DNA of 64,000 bases, taken from Muscardinus avellanarius (Eukaryota; Chordata; Mammalia; Rodentia; Gliridae). The notes below the pieces were generated by a model. That model was not told the DNA's origin, did not search any database, and was given only the letters and a program-made list of their open reading frames with translations. The translations under genes and the position numbers were made by a program. The stretch covers positions 22,412,792 to 22,476,791 of the forward strand of contig OY726572.1 in the NCBI GenBank assembly GCA_963383645.1, in the 5' to 3' direction. Shown here one piece after another: positions 31,905 through 43,755 of the stretch (positions within the stretch are counted from its first letter, which is position 1; every line of letters begins with the position of its first letter).

Positions 31905-33219
31905 GTCACATCTGTGCTCTGAGGGGGGAGGTGATGGGATTCTCATATTCTGGTAGTACTTGGTACTTTGAAAGCCCTTTCCCAAATATTACCTAACTTG
32001 GCTCATTTGCTTTAGAGTGGTCTGCCTTCAGAAAGAGCTGCTGCTGTGGACAGAGATTGCATGCATTTTCAAGGCTGCTATCAGGAGAAGATCAGTCCCT
32101 GGGTGGGTGGGGAGCTTCTGCCTAGGGAATGGGGGGTGAGCCTGTCTCTCCTCCCTGCTTTCCTGTCCAAAGCTCTTCCACAATAGAGAACTTTCTTTAG
32201 CATTTGATTTTCTTGCTGATACTGTCTAAAGACAGGCAAAGGAGGAAACTCTTATATTTTAATTTTTTTCATATGTAGTGCCTTTTGCCTATTTTAATCA
32301 AATTAGTGTGGTTTTTATATTCATTATTCCTTGCTTGGGGCACCTTCCAATTCCCTATTGATTTAAATTATGTCATTGATGATTATGGGATGGTTCTTCT
32401 AGGTATATGTAGAATTTGGAACATTTAGAGATTTATAAAAAGACATGTCAATGAAGGGTACAGATAGGAACCTTATATTTTTCAGATTTTAGCATTAATT
32501 TCATTTTCTTTTTAGCTGGCTTAGAAACAATGGCTATTTGATCTCTTTGTGTGTATAATTTTAGAACAAAGCACTTTCTTCACATATTATATGCTATTCA
32601 GGGTTTTTAGTTCAGGATTGTGATTAAAAGGGAAGAGAAGCCAGAGGCATTCGAGAAATGCATCCCTGCTAAACATTACCTATTTCTTCCGTGTCTTGCT
32701 TCATTTTACTTTGTTTGTGCTGTGTGTTTGTGTACATTATCCAGCACACGATCCTTAATAGAATTGAACATTCCTGTTTTTCTGGATCTGATAGCGTGAT
32801 CAGATGAGTATACTTATTCGGGGCTTTGAAGATTAACATCTGCAATAATATACATGGTTTTCTCCTCCCTGTTTTTAATTGTTTCAAAAGTCATTGTATT
32901 GATTTTTCTCATCAAAGGGGCAAGTAAAGTTCTTGTAAGATTCTGAAGGATCTCCTCTGAAGGCTTACAGAGCAGGGAGATGCCCGCTCCCCACACCCAC
33001 ACACACCTTCAGCCCTAACACACCCACCCACTTCTGCTTCTGTGGCTCCTTCAGATCAGAGCATTCACAGTACCAGCACAGGGCTAGAAATCCGGGGCTG
33101 TGGGACTCTGCCCAGGCATGTCTGTTTCCCCAGATTATCCTGGAGCTGCCCATTCTATCAGTTTATACTTCTTGTAAAGAAAACCTTGTCTCAGCAAGGC
33201 GTGGCTGTTCTCAGTGTAG

Positions 33220-33269
<50 letters not shown>

Positions 33270-33395
33270 GGGGATCAACAAATGTTCCTCTATTCTCTTG
33301 TTGCATAGAAGAAGAAATCAAGTTAAAAGTACCATCAGTGGAGCTTTCTAAATGTGCTTCTTTCTGAGATTTGACAGTTTAAAGCAGCTTTAAAA
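31905..33395. other. Unique sequence; no gene supported
   Basis: No repeat recognised apart from the (TG)n at 33222-33268. The stretch 32810-33000 reads as non-repetitive and could be conserved non-coding DNA, which I cannot test. Confidence 0.35.
33222..33268. repeat. (TG)n microsatellite
   Basis: About 23 TG units. Confidence 0.97.
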
Positions 33396-33407
33396 ATCTG
33401 TAACTCA

Positions 33408-33617
33408 ACTGGGTATGGTGGATTACGCTTGTAATCCCAACACTTGGGAGGCTGAGACAGGAGGATCTAGGTTATCAGCCAGCCTCAGCTACTTAGTAAG
33501 GCCCTCTGCAACTTAGTGAGATCCTGTTTCAAAAAAAAGAATAAAAAATTGGGCTGGGAGTGTAGCTTGGAGCTTAGAATGCCTCTGAGTTAAATCCCCA
33601 GCACAATAAATAAATAC
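33408..33617 (+). mobile_element. Dimeric B1-ID SINE, 10-bp TSD
   Basis: actgggtatggtggattacg to aaatccccagcacaataaat. Flanked by ctgtaactca (33398-33407 and 33618-33627). Confidence 0.92.
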
Positions 33618-33631
33618 CTGTAACTCATGTA

Positions 33632-33905
33632 TTAATTGGCTCAGGCTACCATAAGAAAATACAGGTTTTTAGGTGCCCTAAAAAACAAAAATGTATTTCT
33701 CATAGTTGTGGAGGAAGTTTGAAATCAAAGCACCAGCTCAGCTGGTTTCTGGTGAGGCCTCTTTTCTTGCTTCACAGCGAGCTCCCTGGTAGATATTAAA
33801 TCCCATCGGATCAGGGCCTCGCCTTCAGGACCTCATCTAATTACCACCTCAGAACCCCATTTCCACATTCCATCACGTTGAGGGGTAAGGCTTCAACATC
33901 TGTAC
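33632..33905 (-). mobile_element. MLT1-like MaLR LTR
   Basis: Antisense order: aattggctcaggctaccata, atgtatttctcatagttgtg, tctggtgaggcctcttttct, cccatcggatcagggcctcg, cctcatctaattaccacctc, gaggggtaaggcttcaacat. Same family as 26938-27301. Confidence 0.78.
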
Positions 33906-33909
33906 TTGG

Positions 33910-34870
33910 CAAGGCACAAGCCTTCATTTTTATAACCTTTTCCTTTGGATCAGCCATGTGGAGGTTGCCCGGGTGCAAGTTATCTTTATTTTGACAACAC
34001 TCCTAAAGCAAAAAACTGACTAGTTATATAAATAAGTAACCCTATTTACCTTTTTTCCTTTAGTCCATACAATTAATCAAGTAGTCCAAACCTTTAAGTT
34101 TCTCAAGACTTCAGCTCAGGACCAAGTAAGCTGCCAGATCTCTGTGATCTAAACAGCCTTGGTGGAACATGAGGAGGGGATTTTTTAAATTAGGTACCTG
34201 GGATGCCCTAGGGTTCTGAGCACTGGGAAGTATATTTGCAGTCACTGAAAACAACTGCAATGATGACCCAGTACAGTTGCAGCGATCTGGCTCCCAGGTC
34301 CTGGAGTGCAGCAGGGAGCCAGACTTCTGGATTGACTTCATGCTGGGATCATAGCATCCCTCATCTTTCTTTGCTGTCTTTGGGTTTTTAATTCAGTGTA
34401 GGCCTAGATTTTGAACAGATGTGATACTGTCCTTTCTGTTTAGCAGTGGAACATTTGACAATGTACTGCCAAAAACTCAATGACAGCTCTGCATGGCCGA
34501 TGAACATTTCTGACAGCCTAATGCATTCTTTAGTACAGGTTGGTGCATGACCGTTGGGTTTGCAAGTCTTGGATATAACCCAGAGGAAAACAACAACAAA
34601 AAATGAAGACAAGGTTGGGAAATAGGAATTATAAAGGTTAAGAGAATTAGGAGGATGAAGAGAAAGATTAACTCTAAATTCCCTACTTATACAGGTATTC
34701 GAGTGAAGAACAAAACAAAACAAAACAAAAAATGTTGAGGGATAGGATCTCTTGCTTTAGTTTAGAACAGTATCTTCTAGTCACTTTATCTGCAAAGCAC
34801 ATTTTTCTAAGGAATTTAATTTTCCCAGTAGCCTGTATAACAAGGTCAGAAATATGGTATCATGAGCCCT
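33910..34870. other. No recognised feature
   Basis: Unique sequence with an AAAAC run near 34713-34732. No gene supported. Confidence 0.4.
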
Positions 34871-34874
34871 TGGA

Positions 34875-35110
34875 AAGGGCATTTGTTCCCCGAATAAGCA
34901 GAATGGAAGAGACAGAAGCCCCACCCCTACCCCGGTCCTGATGGAGATTCCATTCTGGCTCAGGGAAACAGACAATGAAATAAATGAGCAACAAAGAGAA
35001 GATAAGGCAGGAAAGAGGATGAGGGAGTGGGATGGGGTTGTGGATGAAGTTGCAATTCTCAGTAAGATGGTTAGGGAAGAGCTTCACTAGAAAGTGATAC
35101 TCCAGCAAAA
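34875..35110 (-). repeat. Possible L2-like remnant
   Basis: gagattccattctggctcag, gacaatgaaataaatgagca, aaagtgatactccagcaaaa loosely follow an L2 3' end. Weak. Confidence 0.3.
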
Positions 35111-35254
35111 AGCGAGCTCTGGGGAGGAGACTCAGTAAGTGCAGAGCCTGGGGTGAGACTTACTGTAGGCAGTTAGCTGTGTGGTTTGGTTCTTGGGAAG
35201 AGATCCAGCCTGGTGATGCATAGCGGGGAGTTATTGGTCGATAGATGGCATATA

Positions 35255-35361
35255 TGAGTTGCAAAGGGCCTCACTAAGTAGCTGAGGCTGTCCGCGAACC
35301 GTGATCCTCCGGTCTCAGCCTCTTGAAAGCTGGGATTACAAGAGTGTGCTCCACGCCCAGC
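35255..35361 (-). mobile_element. B1 unit of a dimeric SINE
   Basis: gagttgcaaagggcctcact, ctgaggctgtccgcgaaccg, then ctccacgcccagctg. The tRNA-like unit is missing. Confidence 0.85.
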
Positions 35362-35530
35362 TGTGTGTGTGTGTTTTACAGAGGATTGAACCCAGAGGCA
35401 TGCTACACCTCGGAGTTATACCCCTTCCCCTTTTTTGTTGTTTCGAAACAAGATGTTGCTAGGTTGCTGAGAGTTTTGCTAAGTTGCTAAAGCTAGTTTT
35501 GAACCTGTGATCTTGCTGTCTCAGCCTCCC
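35362..35530 (-). mobile_element. Dimeric B1-ID SINE, 5'-truncated
   Basis: Short TG tail, aggattgaacccagaggcat, ctcggagttatacccctt, then B1 sequence stopping at tctcagcctccc. Abuts the preceding B1 unit. Confidence 0.85.
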
Positions 35531-35737
35531 TGCTTTTGTTTTTAAAGACTGCTTCTACAATTGAGGGTAATTCATGTGCATTTTGGAGTCTAAGGACAAA
35601 GCTATAGATATATGACCCTGAGTTTCCTTTTGACTGTTGAATCTGATTGTTTGATGATAGAGTTTTTCTTCTATTGGTGGGCTTAGGGGTGGGAATACTA
35701 GTGTACTTCCAAAGACTGTCAATGAATATAGAAGATC

Positions 35738-35796
35738 TCTTCTTGTACTCCATTACGATGTATGACTACAATGCACCAATAAAAATTTTAAAAAAT
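35738..35796 (+). mobile_element. Very short LINE-1 3'-end insertion, 12-bp TSD
   Basis: About 59 bp: tccattacgatgtatgacta, caatgcaccaataaaaattt, then A's. This is the conserved L1 3' terminus only. Flanked by atatagaagatc (35726-35737 and 35797-35808). Confidence 0.85.
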
Positions 35797-35814
35797 ATAT
35801 AGAAGATCCTTTAA

Positions 35815-38080
35815 ACTACCTAAGGAATTTGAGTATAGTTACAGATTTGAGTAATAAAAGTTTGTCAGAAGCAAAAACAATCAGAAATTTTATCCTTTTA
35901 AATAGGAGCTTATTAATGCAGCTTTGTCTCATGTTATTTTTGAAAAATTAGTCCATTAAGGTGACTCTGACATAACTGAGTTTATCACTGTGCATCACAT
36001 GTCTAGTCAATAAACATCTATCAATAAATAATATCCCAAGGCCAATAGTAAAGTACTCAATAGCTGTGAAGATCATGGTTCTACTTCTGGCCTCATTACT
36101 GTAAGACCTCAGAGGACTCAGTGATATTTGGAACTTTAGACCTTAGTCTGGATTTCTGGAGAAAGTGCCAGTGTACGCCTGCCGTAGTTTGCATAGCGGC
36201 CTCTTCTCTCCTCCATTTGGCGCTTTTTTTTCTCTACTCACAGTTACAAGTATTCTGGAAATTCCAAGTGTGGAACCCCCAGGTGTGGTAAGGTCCAAGG
36301 AGCTTGGCCCACAGGAATCTCTCCCTTTGATAATGAGAGGATGGGAGGTGTAGGGATGTGTTAGAGATGATGACCACCCACACAGGAGCAGGGGTTCCTT
36401 CCACAGGATGGTATTGCAGGATCTGCATAGAAACATTGCCAGGGCAACACTAAGAGTCAGGTGATTCTTTACATTGAGGTAAGGCTGCTCCTGGAGATCT
36501 CAGGGTTTCTGCTAAAGCATATCACACAGAGAATCATGGCTTCACTGTGCTATGACAAAACTTCACTAGATTGCTTCCCCCATTTAAGTAGGAAACTGTG
36601 CTACAGACATATCCTCCCTATGTTCAGAGCCATACGGCCTAGTGAAGGGTCAAGACAGAACTAGAATTAAGGAGGGTCAGCTCCAGAAAGGATTTGTACA
36701 GAGAACCAAGCTGGGACGAGGGAGGATCTGCTATGGAGTTATTGCAAAGTCTCTCAAATTCATATGTATACCAACTGTTGTTTATAGACTAAATAATGTC
36801 TAACATCTGTGTGCTATTACTTTAAAAATGAATGTTGACTCTGATGTGATTAATAAATTGGAATTTTATTTTCAACTGTCGCCACATCCAAATTTCTTTT
36901 TGTCACTATATTTTCTCATTGCACAGACTCTTCAACTTCTACTTGATTAGTCTGACAGAGGTTTTAATGTGTTAAAATGTCCCTCCTGCTTGAAAAGATT
37001 GAGAAGCACAAATCCATTCCAAACTTGCTTTATGGGTGGGAGCCCCCAACCCAGAGGAGTTACCTTTCTGCCTTAAGATGATAAGGATGGTCAGTAATAA
37101 AGTAGGAGCTAGTCCTGCTTCTTTTGGAACTAGAAGTGAGGTTTTTAAATTTTTTTAAGATGTGTCAAATTAATGCTTCCCATCAATCCTAAAAATCCCT
37201 ATGAATTAGAACAATTCATAAACTATACTTTTGTCCATCAACATAGTAAAGATCCTATAGTAACGAGTCCTCAGTGTGGGAGCAGTAGCTGCACAATGAG
37301 GGAACAATGGCACCTGGACTTGCTTTGCAGAGGGCTGGGCCCAGCAGCCACCTTATCATGGAGCCAGTCACTGGCTGATGGACAGTATCTAAACAGGCTT
37401 AACAGGTGTTCAGTCCGTTAGAATTCTTATGCAGAGTTTTACACACACACACACACACACACAGTCAAACCAGCCACACACCATTTCATGTTACTTTGGG
37501 ATAGAAAACGTTACACACACACACAGTGCACTGCTTTGTTTGTGAAAGCAGAGTGCATACACCAACATCTGTTAACCAAATGATGGCAGTGCCAAAATGT
37601 ACCCCCTGTTTATGTGTCTGTGCATACGTCTCTTTTTCATGTTTTTTTTGGTTTTAAGAAAGGACTTGCTTCTCTTGGGAAGATCTCGTATCAGGAAATC
37701 ACAATGTAGTTATTTGTTCACAGTGACACACTTAAGAAGCACACAAAATTCTTCCTGCTCTTATTCACACAAAACTAACTCCCAGTCTGTTGAGCAATCA
37801 CAGTTTGCATTTGGGCATAGGGGCATGGGCATACTTGCTCTGCTGCATTGGCGGCACCTTTGCTATCTTTAACCTGCTTTTGTTAATGAAATTAGTCTCT
37901 GGCTTGCTATGAAAACCCTAACTAAAGATTCAGGGTCATGTGGCATCAGGAGCCAGGCTCCCCTTTGTAGTCCAGTGTGTGTCTGTTAGCATGTCTGTCT
38001 GCCTGTCTCTGTCCTCTCTCTGCTTGCCTGCCTGCCTGCCCTCCTCTTTCTCTTTCTCTCACAATAGTTTTAAAACTCAC
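35815..38080. other. Unique sequence; no gene supported
   Basis: Contains (CA)n at 37441-37462 and a pyrimidine-rich stretch at 37990-38060. Short ORFs lack recognisable domains. Confidence 0.4.
37441..37462. repeat. (CA)n microsatellite
   Basis: Eleven CA units. Confidence 0.95.
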
Positions 38081-38083
38081 ATA

Positions 38084-38260
38084 AGCTGAGTGCTGTAGTA
38101 CATGCAATCCCAGTGACTTGAGAGGCTAAGGCAGGAGGAATGTAAATTCGAGGCTAGATGGGGCAACTTAGTGAGACCCTGTCTCAAAATAATAAAAATA
38201 AAGAGGATTGGGGTGTAGCTCAGTGGTAGAATACTCCTGGGTTATATTCCCAGTACTGCA
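38084..38260 (+). mobile_element. Dimeric B1-ID SINE, diverged
   Basis: gctgagtgctgtagtacatg, gtgagaccctgtctcaaaat, attggggtgtagctcagtgg, gaatactcctgggttatatt. Confidence 0.85.
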
Positions 38261-38264
38261 AAAT

Positions 38265-39470
38265 GAAATAAAATTCAAATGAACTATTTGATGTTAAATT
38301 AATCATTGGATTAAATACACACATTACTTTGTGAAATAACTTTAAGCCACTTATTTTTATAAGGCTTCATCTTGGTAATTTTTTCTTGGTTCATAATGAA
38401 ATGTAAAATATTAGTACTTTTACTATCCTGAAATTTTTGGTCTATTGTTCCATATTTATTGAGGCTGGGGGAAAAATAGACTATAATATAGTGACTATAC
38501 TCCTATTTCTCAGGTCTTTGAAGAGGTTAAAAATAACATAAAAGCAGGTGTATAAGATGCTTGTCAGCTAAAAAAGACACACCCAGTAGAGAGAACCATT
38601 TGTATATTAAAACTCCATTTCTTATCAGAGCATATTTGTATCAGAACAAAACTTCAGAGATAAATTCATCTGCCTACAGACAGAGCTATACAGCTGAACC
38701 CCAGGTGGGTGTTTGTGTTTGGGTCTGTTTCTAGGTGGAATGATCTCATGTTCTCTCTCACCACAGAATTGTGCAACACTGATACACACCTGTGTTTTGA
38801 TCTTTGAAATCTGTCACCGTAACATATCAAGCAATTTTAAATAGCTTCATGGATGATCCAGAGTACACATCTGCCAGAAACATCATTGGGCACGCTTTTG
38901 GAGCTGACTTGAATTCCTGTGATACTAAACTTTAGTCATTTTGAAAATACATCAGGTCTCAGATTCCAGCCTTTCTCTGTCTTCTGTCTGACTTGTGTGT
39001 GAGTAATCATCTACCAGGGAGTTCTCCCGAGTCATTACTGAAGGAAAGTGAGACAAACTACCTAGATAGTAAAGCAAATTGCCTGGATTGCAACATTTCT
39101 TTTATTTCATAAATATTTGAGGCATCACTTTGACCCTTTTAAATATATATTTTTCATAAAAGTTATTTTCAAAATATGGCTATTTTAGATGCCTCTTATA
39201 AGAATTTATTCTACAGGTAATATCACTGATGTCTTTCTGTAAAAGCTAGTGAATACCCAACTTCAAAAGTATCAAGATAGGGCATAGTGTGGGAAAGAGG
39301 GACGGAAGATGCTCCTTATTTTGAGAATGACTCATGCATACAGATCAGTTTGGTTCTGTCAAGCATCCAGATCTATGGATAAGTACGACCTTAGCTTACC
39401 TCTGTATATTTTCAGGGTAAAATACTGATGTAAGGTTTTTCTTTTCCTAATGTTATTTATTTAAACTTTT
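38265..39470. other. AT-rich unique sequence
   Basis: No gene or clear repeat recognised. Confidence 0.4.
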
Positions 39471-39474
39471 TCTT

Positions 39475-39650
39475 ATGGGCCAGTTTGAAAATATCTAAAA
39501 GTAGAATAGAACCTCAGGTATCCATCACCCCACTTGTTTTATCCGTGGTCAGTCTTGTACCCCACTCACTTCCCAGTCCTTCCACTGGATTATTTTGAGG
39601 CAAATCCATAAATAATATGCTAAGAATTTTTGTCAGTATGGGAAATATCA
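39475..39650 (-). mobile_element. Old LINE-1 3' UTR fragment
   Basis: aacctcaggtatccatcacc, ccactggattattttgaggc and aaatccataaataatatgc follow a decayed antisense L1M 3' UTR. Confidence 0.5.
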
Positions 39651-39654
39651 GAGG

Positions 39655-40075
39655 TTATTACTGCCACACACATAGGGAACAAAAGGGAGATAAGAATTAC
39701 TGTCTAAAGAAGAGTGTTGAGTAGAAAGACACGTGGAAGTAGTGGTGAGGAAGGAAGGGAATCTCTCTCCGTATTCTGTACTGTTCACTTCCATGTCCTG
39801 GGACACAGAACTCAACATTTTTAGTAACAGAAGGGGTAGGTTTTTTACTATTTGTGTCACAGACCTTGTGCTCAATGTTTTCTGTCAGTCGTACCCCCAG
39901 TCTCTGATGAGCACGTCTGCAAGTCATCCTGAATCTTGCCAATAAGGTTGGCAGACAAGAAGATAATAAGCTCCTGGGGGCCATGGGGAGTGGCCACTAG
40001 ACTGAACGCCTTGAGGCAGGAGGCATGTCTTGCACAGTGCCCCTACGTATGTGTTGAATGAGTGAATGTGATGGG
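39655..40075. other. No recognised feature
   Basis: Unique sequence; no supportable gene. Confidence 0.4.
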
Positions 40076-40079
40076 GATA

Positions 40080-40283
40080 TTTAAGACTCCAGGCCCTTCT
40101 CATTCCCTCTATATTGTTCCTGGCCATGAGGTGAGGGCTTCTTTTACCCCATGTTCCAACCCAAAAGCAACAGAGTCAACCATGACTGAAATCTGTAAAA
40201 ATTGTGAACCAAAATAAACCTTTCCTCTTTTTAAGCTGATTATTTCAGGTACTTGGTACAGTATCAGAAAGCTGACTAACACA
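40080..40283 (+). mobile_element. MaLR-type LTR 3' part (rodent)
   Basis: gtgaaccaaaataaaccttt (with AATAAA), cctctttttaagctgattat, ttcaggtacttggtacagta, then the end gctgactaacaca. This is the 3' end layout of rodent ERVL-MaLR LTRs. The 5' limit is uncertain. Confidence 0.7.
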
Positions 40284-40527
40284 ATAGAGGAAGAGTTAGC
40301 CCTATAGAAGTGCTCTAAAAACACAGCAGAATCACAGGAACAATTCATGGGATTCTTTGTGCCTTGCGTCTTTTAGTGTAAAATTTGTTTATCTGTTCAC
40401 ATCTCTCTGTCTACCTACTTATCTGTCTGTATGTCCAAAATCTCAAAAGCTATTTTGGTAATTTGCCTCTATCTTTTACTGTCAGAATTGAAGTAGACAC
40501 ACATTTACAGTGTAGTCATCACTAGTT

Positions 40528-40856
40528 GTTTTAGTCAGCATTTTTTTTTTTTTTTGGCCACTGTGACAAAAAATACCTGACAAACACAACTTAGAAGGAG
40601 AAAGATTTATTAGCTCACAGTTCTGGAGAGTTCCATCCATGTTAGGCAGGCTCCCAAGTAGGAACCAAGGCAGCAGGTCCTCAGGGATGGCAGGAGGAAG
40701 CAGAAGAAGCGAGAGAGGAGACTAGGGACAGATAAAGTCCCCAAGGCCACACTCCTGCTTCTTTTAGCCATGGCTTGCAGGAGCATTGGAGACTGAGCTT
40801 TCAACACATAGGCTTTTGGAGGAAATGTTCTAAACTCAAAACATAATAACATTCTT
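40528..40856 (-). mobile_element. MaLR-type LTR (rodent), antisense
   Basis: gttttagtcagcatt, cactgtgacaaaaaatacct, ggagaaagatttattagctc, acagttctggagagttccat, then a GC-richer middle. It is the reverse complement of the LTR type at 40080-40283 and faces it. Confidence 0.75.
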
Positions 40857-40859
40857 CTA

Positions 40860-42355
40860 TGACAGAACTTTTGGAATTTTTCAAAGATGTTTCCCTACTA
40901 GTTTGTAATTTTAAAAGACACTTTCCCCCTGACCCTTGACTTGGGCAGTAGATATGTATGAATTCTTTGGAGTTGAGCCTTAGGGTTATTTGATATCAGA
41001 AATAAAATGCAAGTGTACCATCAATTATTTATCTCATTGGGTTCACAAATATCAGCATATTTTATAATGAAGCGCGACTGATTTCGAACTAATTTTTCTT
41101 AGTGAGTTTGTGTTAAACAGTTACCCATCAATTCCAGTGAAACATGACTATCACAGCCATGAACTTGTAGTATCTGTTAACTCCAGCTTGTAATGTGGGT
41201 TAAGATGGTTGACATGGAGACAGTCAGAAAAGTTGAGACTCAGGTAAGATGACAATGTAAATTAGAAACATAGACTTGATTATATATCTCTTGTTTTCAA
41301 GTTGGGAATTATAAACCTCTGGGCTAGGTGGGGTCTGAGACATGTACAACTACATGACACACACATCATATACCTGCCCCCGATGCCTCCTCTGCTGTCA
41401 TCTCGGGCATACATCACTTTCTCCATTCTGCCTACACATTCATCTTTGTGACAGTGGCATAATGTCCCATCCCTCTCACCAGCTCACTGTCGTTGATAAC
41501 TCCTTAAGCTGTCTAGTATTCTTGTGATGGACCAGTTTGGGATTGATATGCTCTAGAGAAGGCGACTACATTTCAAGGGCTTATGAACAAGCTGAGCACG
41601 TGCTTAAATTATCCTGAGAAGTGAATAGAGCCAGAACCCAATAATGGACCTAAAATCACTGGGACTCATTCTTGGATATCCAAGGGTGGAATTTGGCCTG
41701 TGTCTTATAAACAGCTGCCTATATCTTATAAACAGACTCAATCAGATGCTAGCAGCTATTTGTCAGAATTGTTCATGCTAAAGACTGAAATGGAAGGTGG
41801 GCAGAAGCCGTCACAGAACGGGGCTTTCCCAGCAACAGGCCCTGGGGCCCTTTAGTCCTGCCATCTGGGTACGTAAGGATGGTCTCTTCAGTGATTTCTT
41901 TTTTGTGAACCTCCTAAGGACAAAGAAACAAGGCCACACACGGTGCCTTAAAACCCCTTAGCCTATGGCTGTAGTTGGACACAACAAACCCATATTCAGT
42001 ATTTTGATATTTGTTCTTTATTTCCTTAATTATAAGTATTGAACACAGACAGAAGAATGTTTCAGACACAGTTTTGTTGATTTAACCTTAGGAGTGCCTT
42101 AATTCTAAGACCTGTACAGGAAACAATCAACCCAGTAGCATGTATGATTAGAAGTTAAGTTGTGTGATACAGTTGGAGCAGGTGGCAGGGACGAGCATGA
42201 CAGGCAGCATGGACAAACGGCAAGACCTTGGCCTGAGCTGAGGATCTGGGGCTTCAGATCCTGGCACTTGGCACATGCACAGAAAATGTTTGTTCAACAG
42301 AAGAATGGGAGATTACAGGGAGGGAGAACAGAAGGACGGATCTGCACCCTCCTAG
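40860..42355. other. Unique sequence; no gene supported
   Basis: No recognised repeat, RNA or coding exon. Confidence 0.4.
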
Positions 42356-42587
42356 GAAAAAGGCTTGTTGTTATTAAGTTAAGTGTCATTTATAATAGCA
42401 TCAAAAATATAAAATGCTCTGGGATAAATTTGGCAAAAGATATATAAAACCTATCTGCTAAAAACTCCAAAAGAGAAATTAAAGACCTAAATGCTGCATA
42501 GAAAAATATATTGTCATTCATGGACCATAAAGCTCAGTAGGATGTCAGGTCTCCTCAAATTAATCATTGAACAAAAGACGCAAATAA

Positions 42588-42800
42588 GCCGGGCGTGGTG
42601 GCACACGCTTGTTATCCCAGCATTTCGGAGGCTGAGACAGGAGGATCACGGTTTGCACACAGCCTCAGCTACTTAGTGAGGCCCTTTGAAAGAGTGAAAC
42701 CCTCTTTCAAAATAAAGAATAAAAAATTGGGCTGGGGGTGTAGCTCAGAGGTTGAATGTCCCTAGGTTCCATCCCCAGACCCATCCCTCCCCCAAAAAGG
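42588..42800 (+). mobile_element. Dimeric B1-ID SINE inside an L1
   Basis: gccgggcgtggtggcacacg to gttccatccccagaccc. Approximate flanking repeats are gacgcaaata (42577-42586) and gatgcaaata just after the A-run. Confidence 0.92.
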
Positions 42801-42962
42801 AGATGCAAATAGTCAAACACCTCAGCAGACTCTTTTTTTTTTTTTTGTAGGAATTGACAAGCCATTTCTAAATGTATCTGTAAATGCTAAGGACAGAGAT
42901 CAGCCAAAACAGTTTTTAAGAAGGGCAGAGTTGGAGGATGGATTATGCTCCCTGATTTTCTT

Positions 42963-43045
42963 TTCTTATATTCTTTCGTTGGTGCATTGTAGTCAGTCTC
43001 ACATCGTAACGTGGTAACTAGTGGTAGTGATGTACATGTACACAG
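42963..43045 (-). mobile_element. Short LINE-1 3'-end insertion
   Basis: ttctttcgttggtgcattgt, agtcagtctcacatcgtaac, the reverse complement of the local L1 3' terminus, splitting the older L1 between 42962 and about 43046. Confidence 0.7.
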
Positions 43046-43292
43046 CAAGACTTCCCATAAAGCTCCAATAATCAAAGCAGTGTGGTAATTAGCACAAAGA
43101 GAGAAAAATAGATAAGTGAACCAGAACAGTGAGTCCAGACACTGGCCCACACATAAATGGACAACTGATTATTTTTTACAAAGGTGCCAAGATAATTCAA
43201 GAGAGAATAATAATTTCATTCATTTTTCCATAGCATATGTAATATTAGCTCAAAATGGATTTATAGACCTAAATATAAAAGCTATGGTTAGA

Positions 43293-43755
43293 GAATATTA
43301 TCTTAATCCATTTGGGCAGTTATAACAAAATACTATTGCCTGGGTAGCTTATAAAGAACAGAAAGGTATTTGTCACTATATTGGGAAGGGAGAAAATGGG
43401 GAGTCAGTGGGGACACCAGGTGCTGTGTGCATGTAACTGTCAGATAATTTACATTATGGTGTGAGACTATAATGAATCCATAAAAGAGCATTAAAAATAA
43501 ATGCATTTCTCATACCCCTGGAGGCTGAAAAGTCAGGATGAAGGCGCTGGCAGGTTGGGTGACTGATGTGGACATACTTACTCCATAGACAGCCTCTTCT
43601 CACCGTAATCACACACGGCAGAGGGGCCAGCCAGCTCCCTGCACTTGCTCCTAAGAGGCCCACAGGAGCAGTGCCCGCAGGACCCGCCGCCTCCAAAGAC
43701 CCGGCTTTGGGAATCCGTCACCTGGGGCGAGGGTTTTAACCTGAATTGGGGACGA
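43293..43755 (-). mobile_element. MLT1-like LTR inserted in an L1
   Basis: cttaatccatttgggcagtt, tattgcctgggtagcttata, then (after an L1 3'-end insertion) tgcatttctcatacccctgg, gatgaaggcgctggcaggtt, agacagcctcttctcaccgt, acacggcagaggggccagcc. This is antisense MLT1 order. The surrounding L1 resumes at about 43756. Confidence 0.78.
43377..43498 (+). mobile_element. Short LINE-1 3'-end insertion inside the LTR
   Basis: G-rich stretch tgggaagggagaaaatgggg, then ggtgtgagactataatgaat and an AAT-rich tail. Diverged repeats aggtatttgtca and atgcatttctca flank it. Confidence 0.65.
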
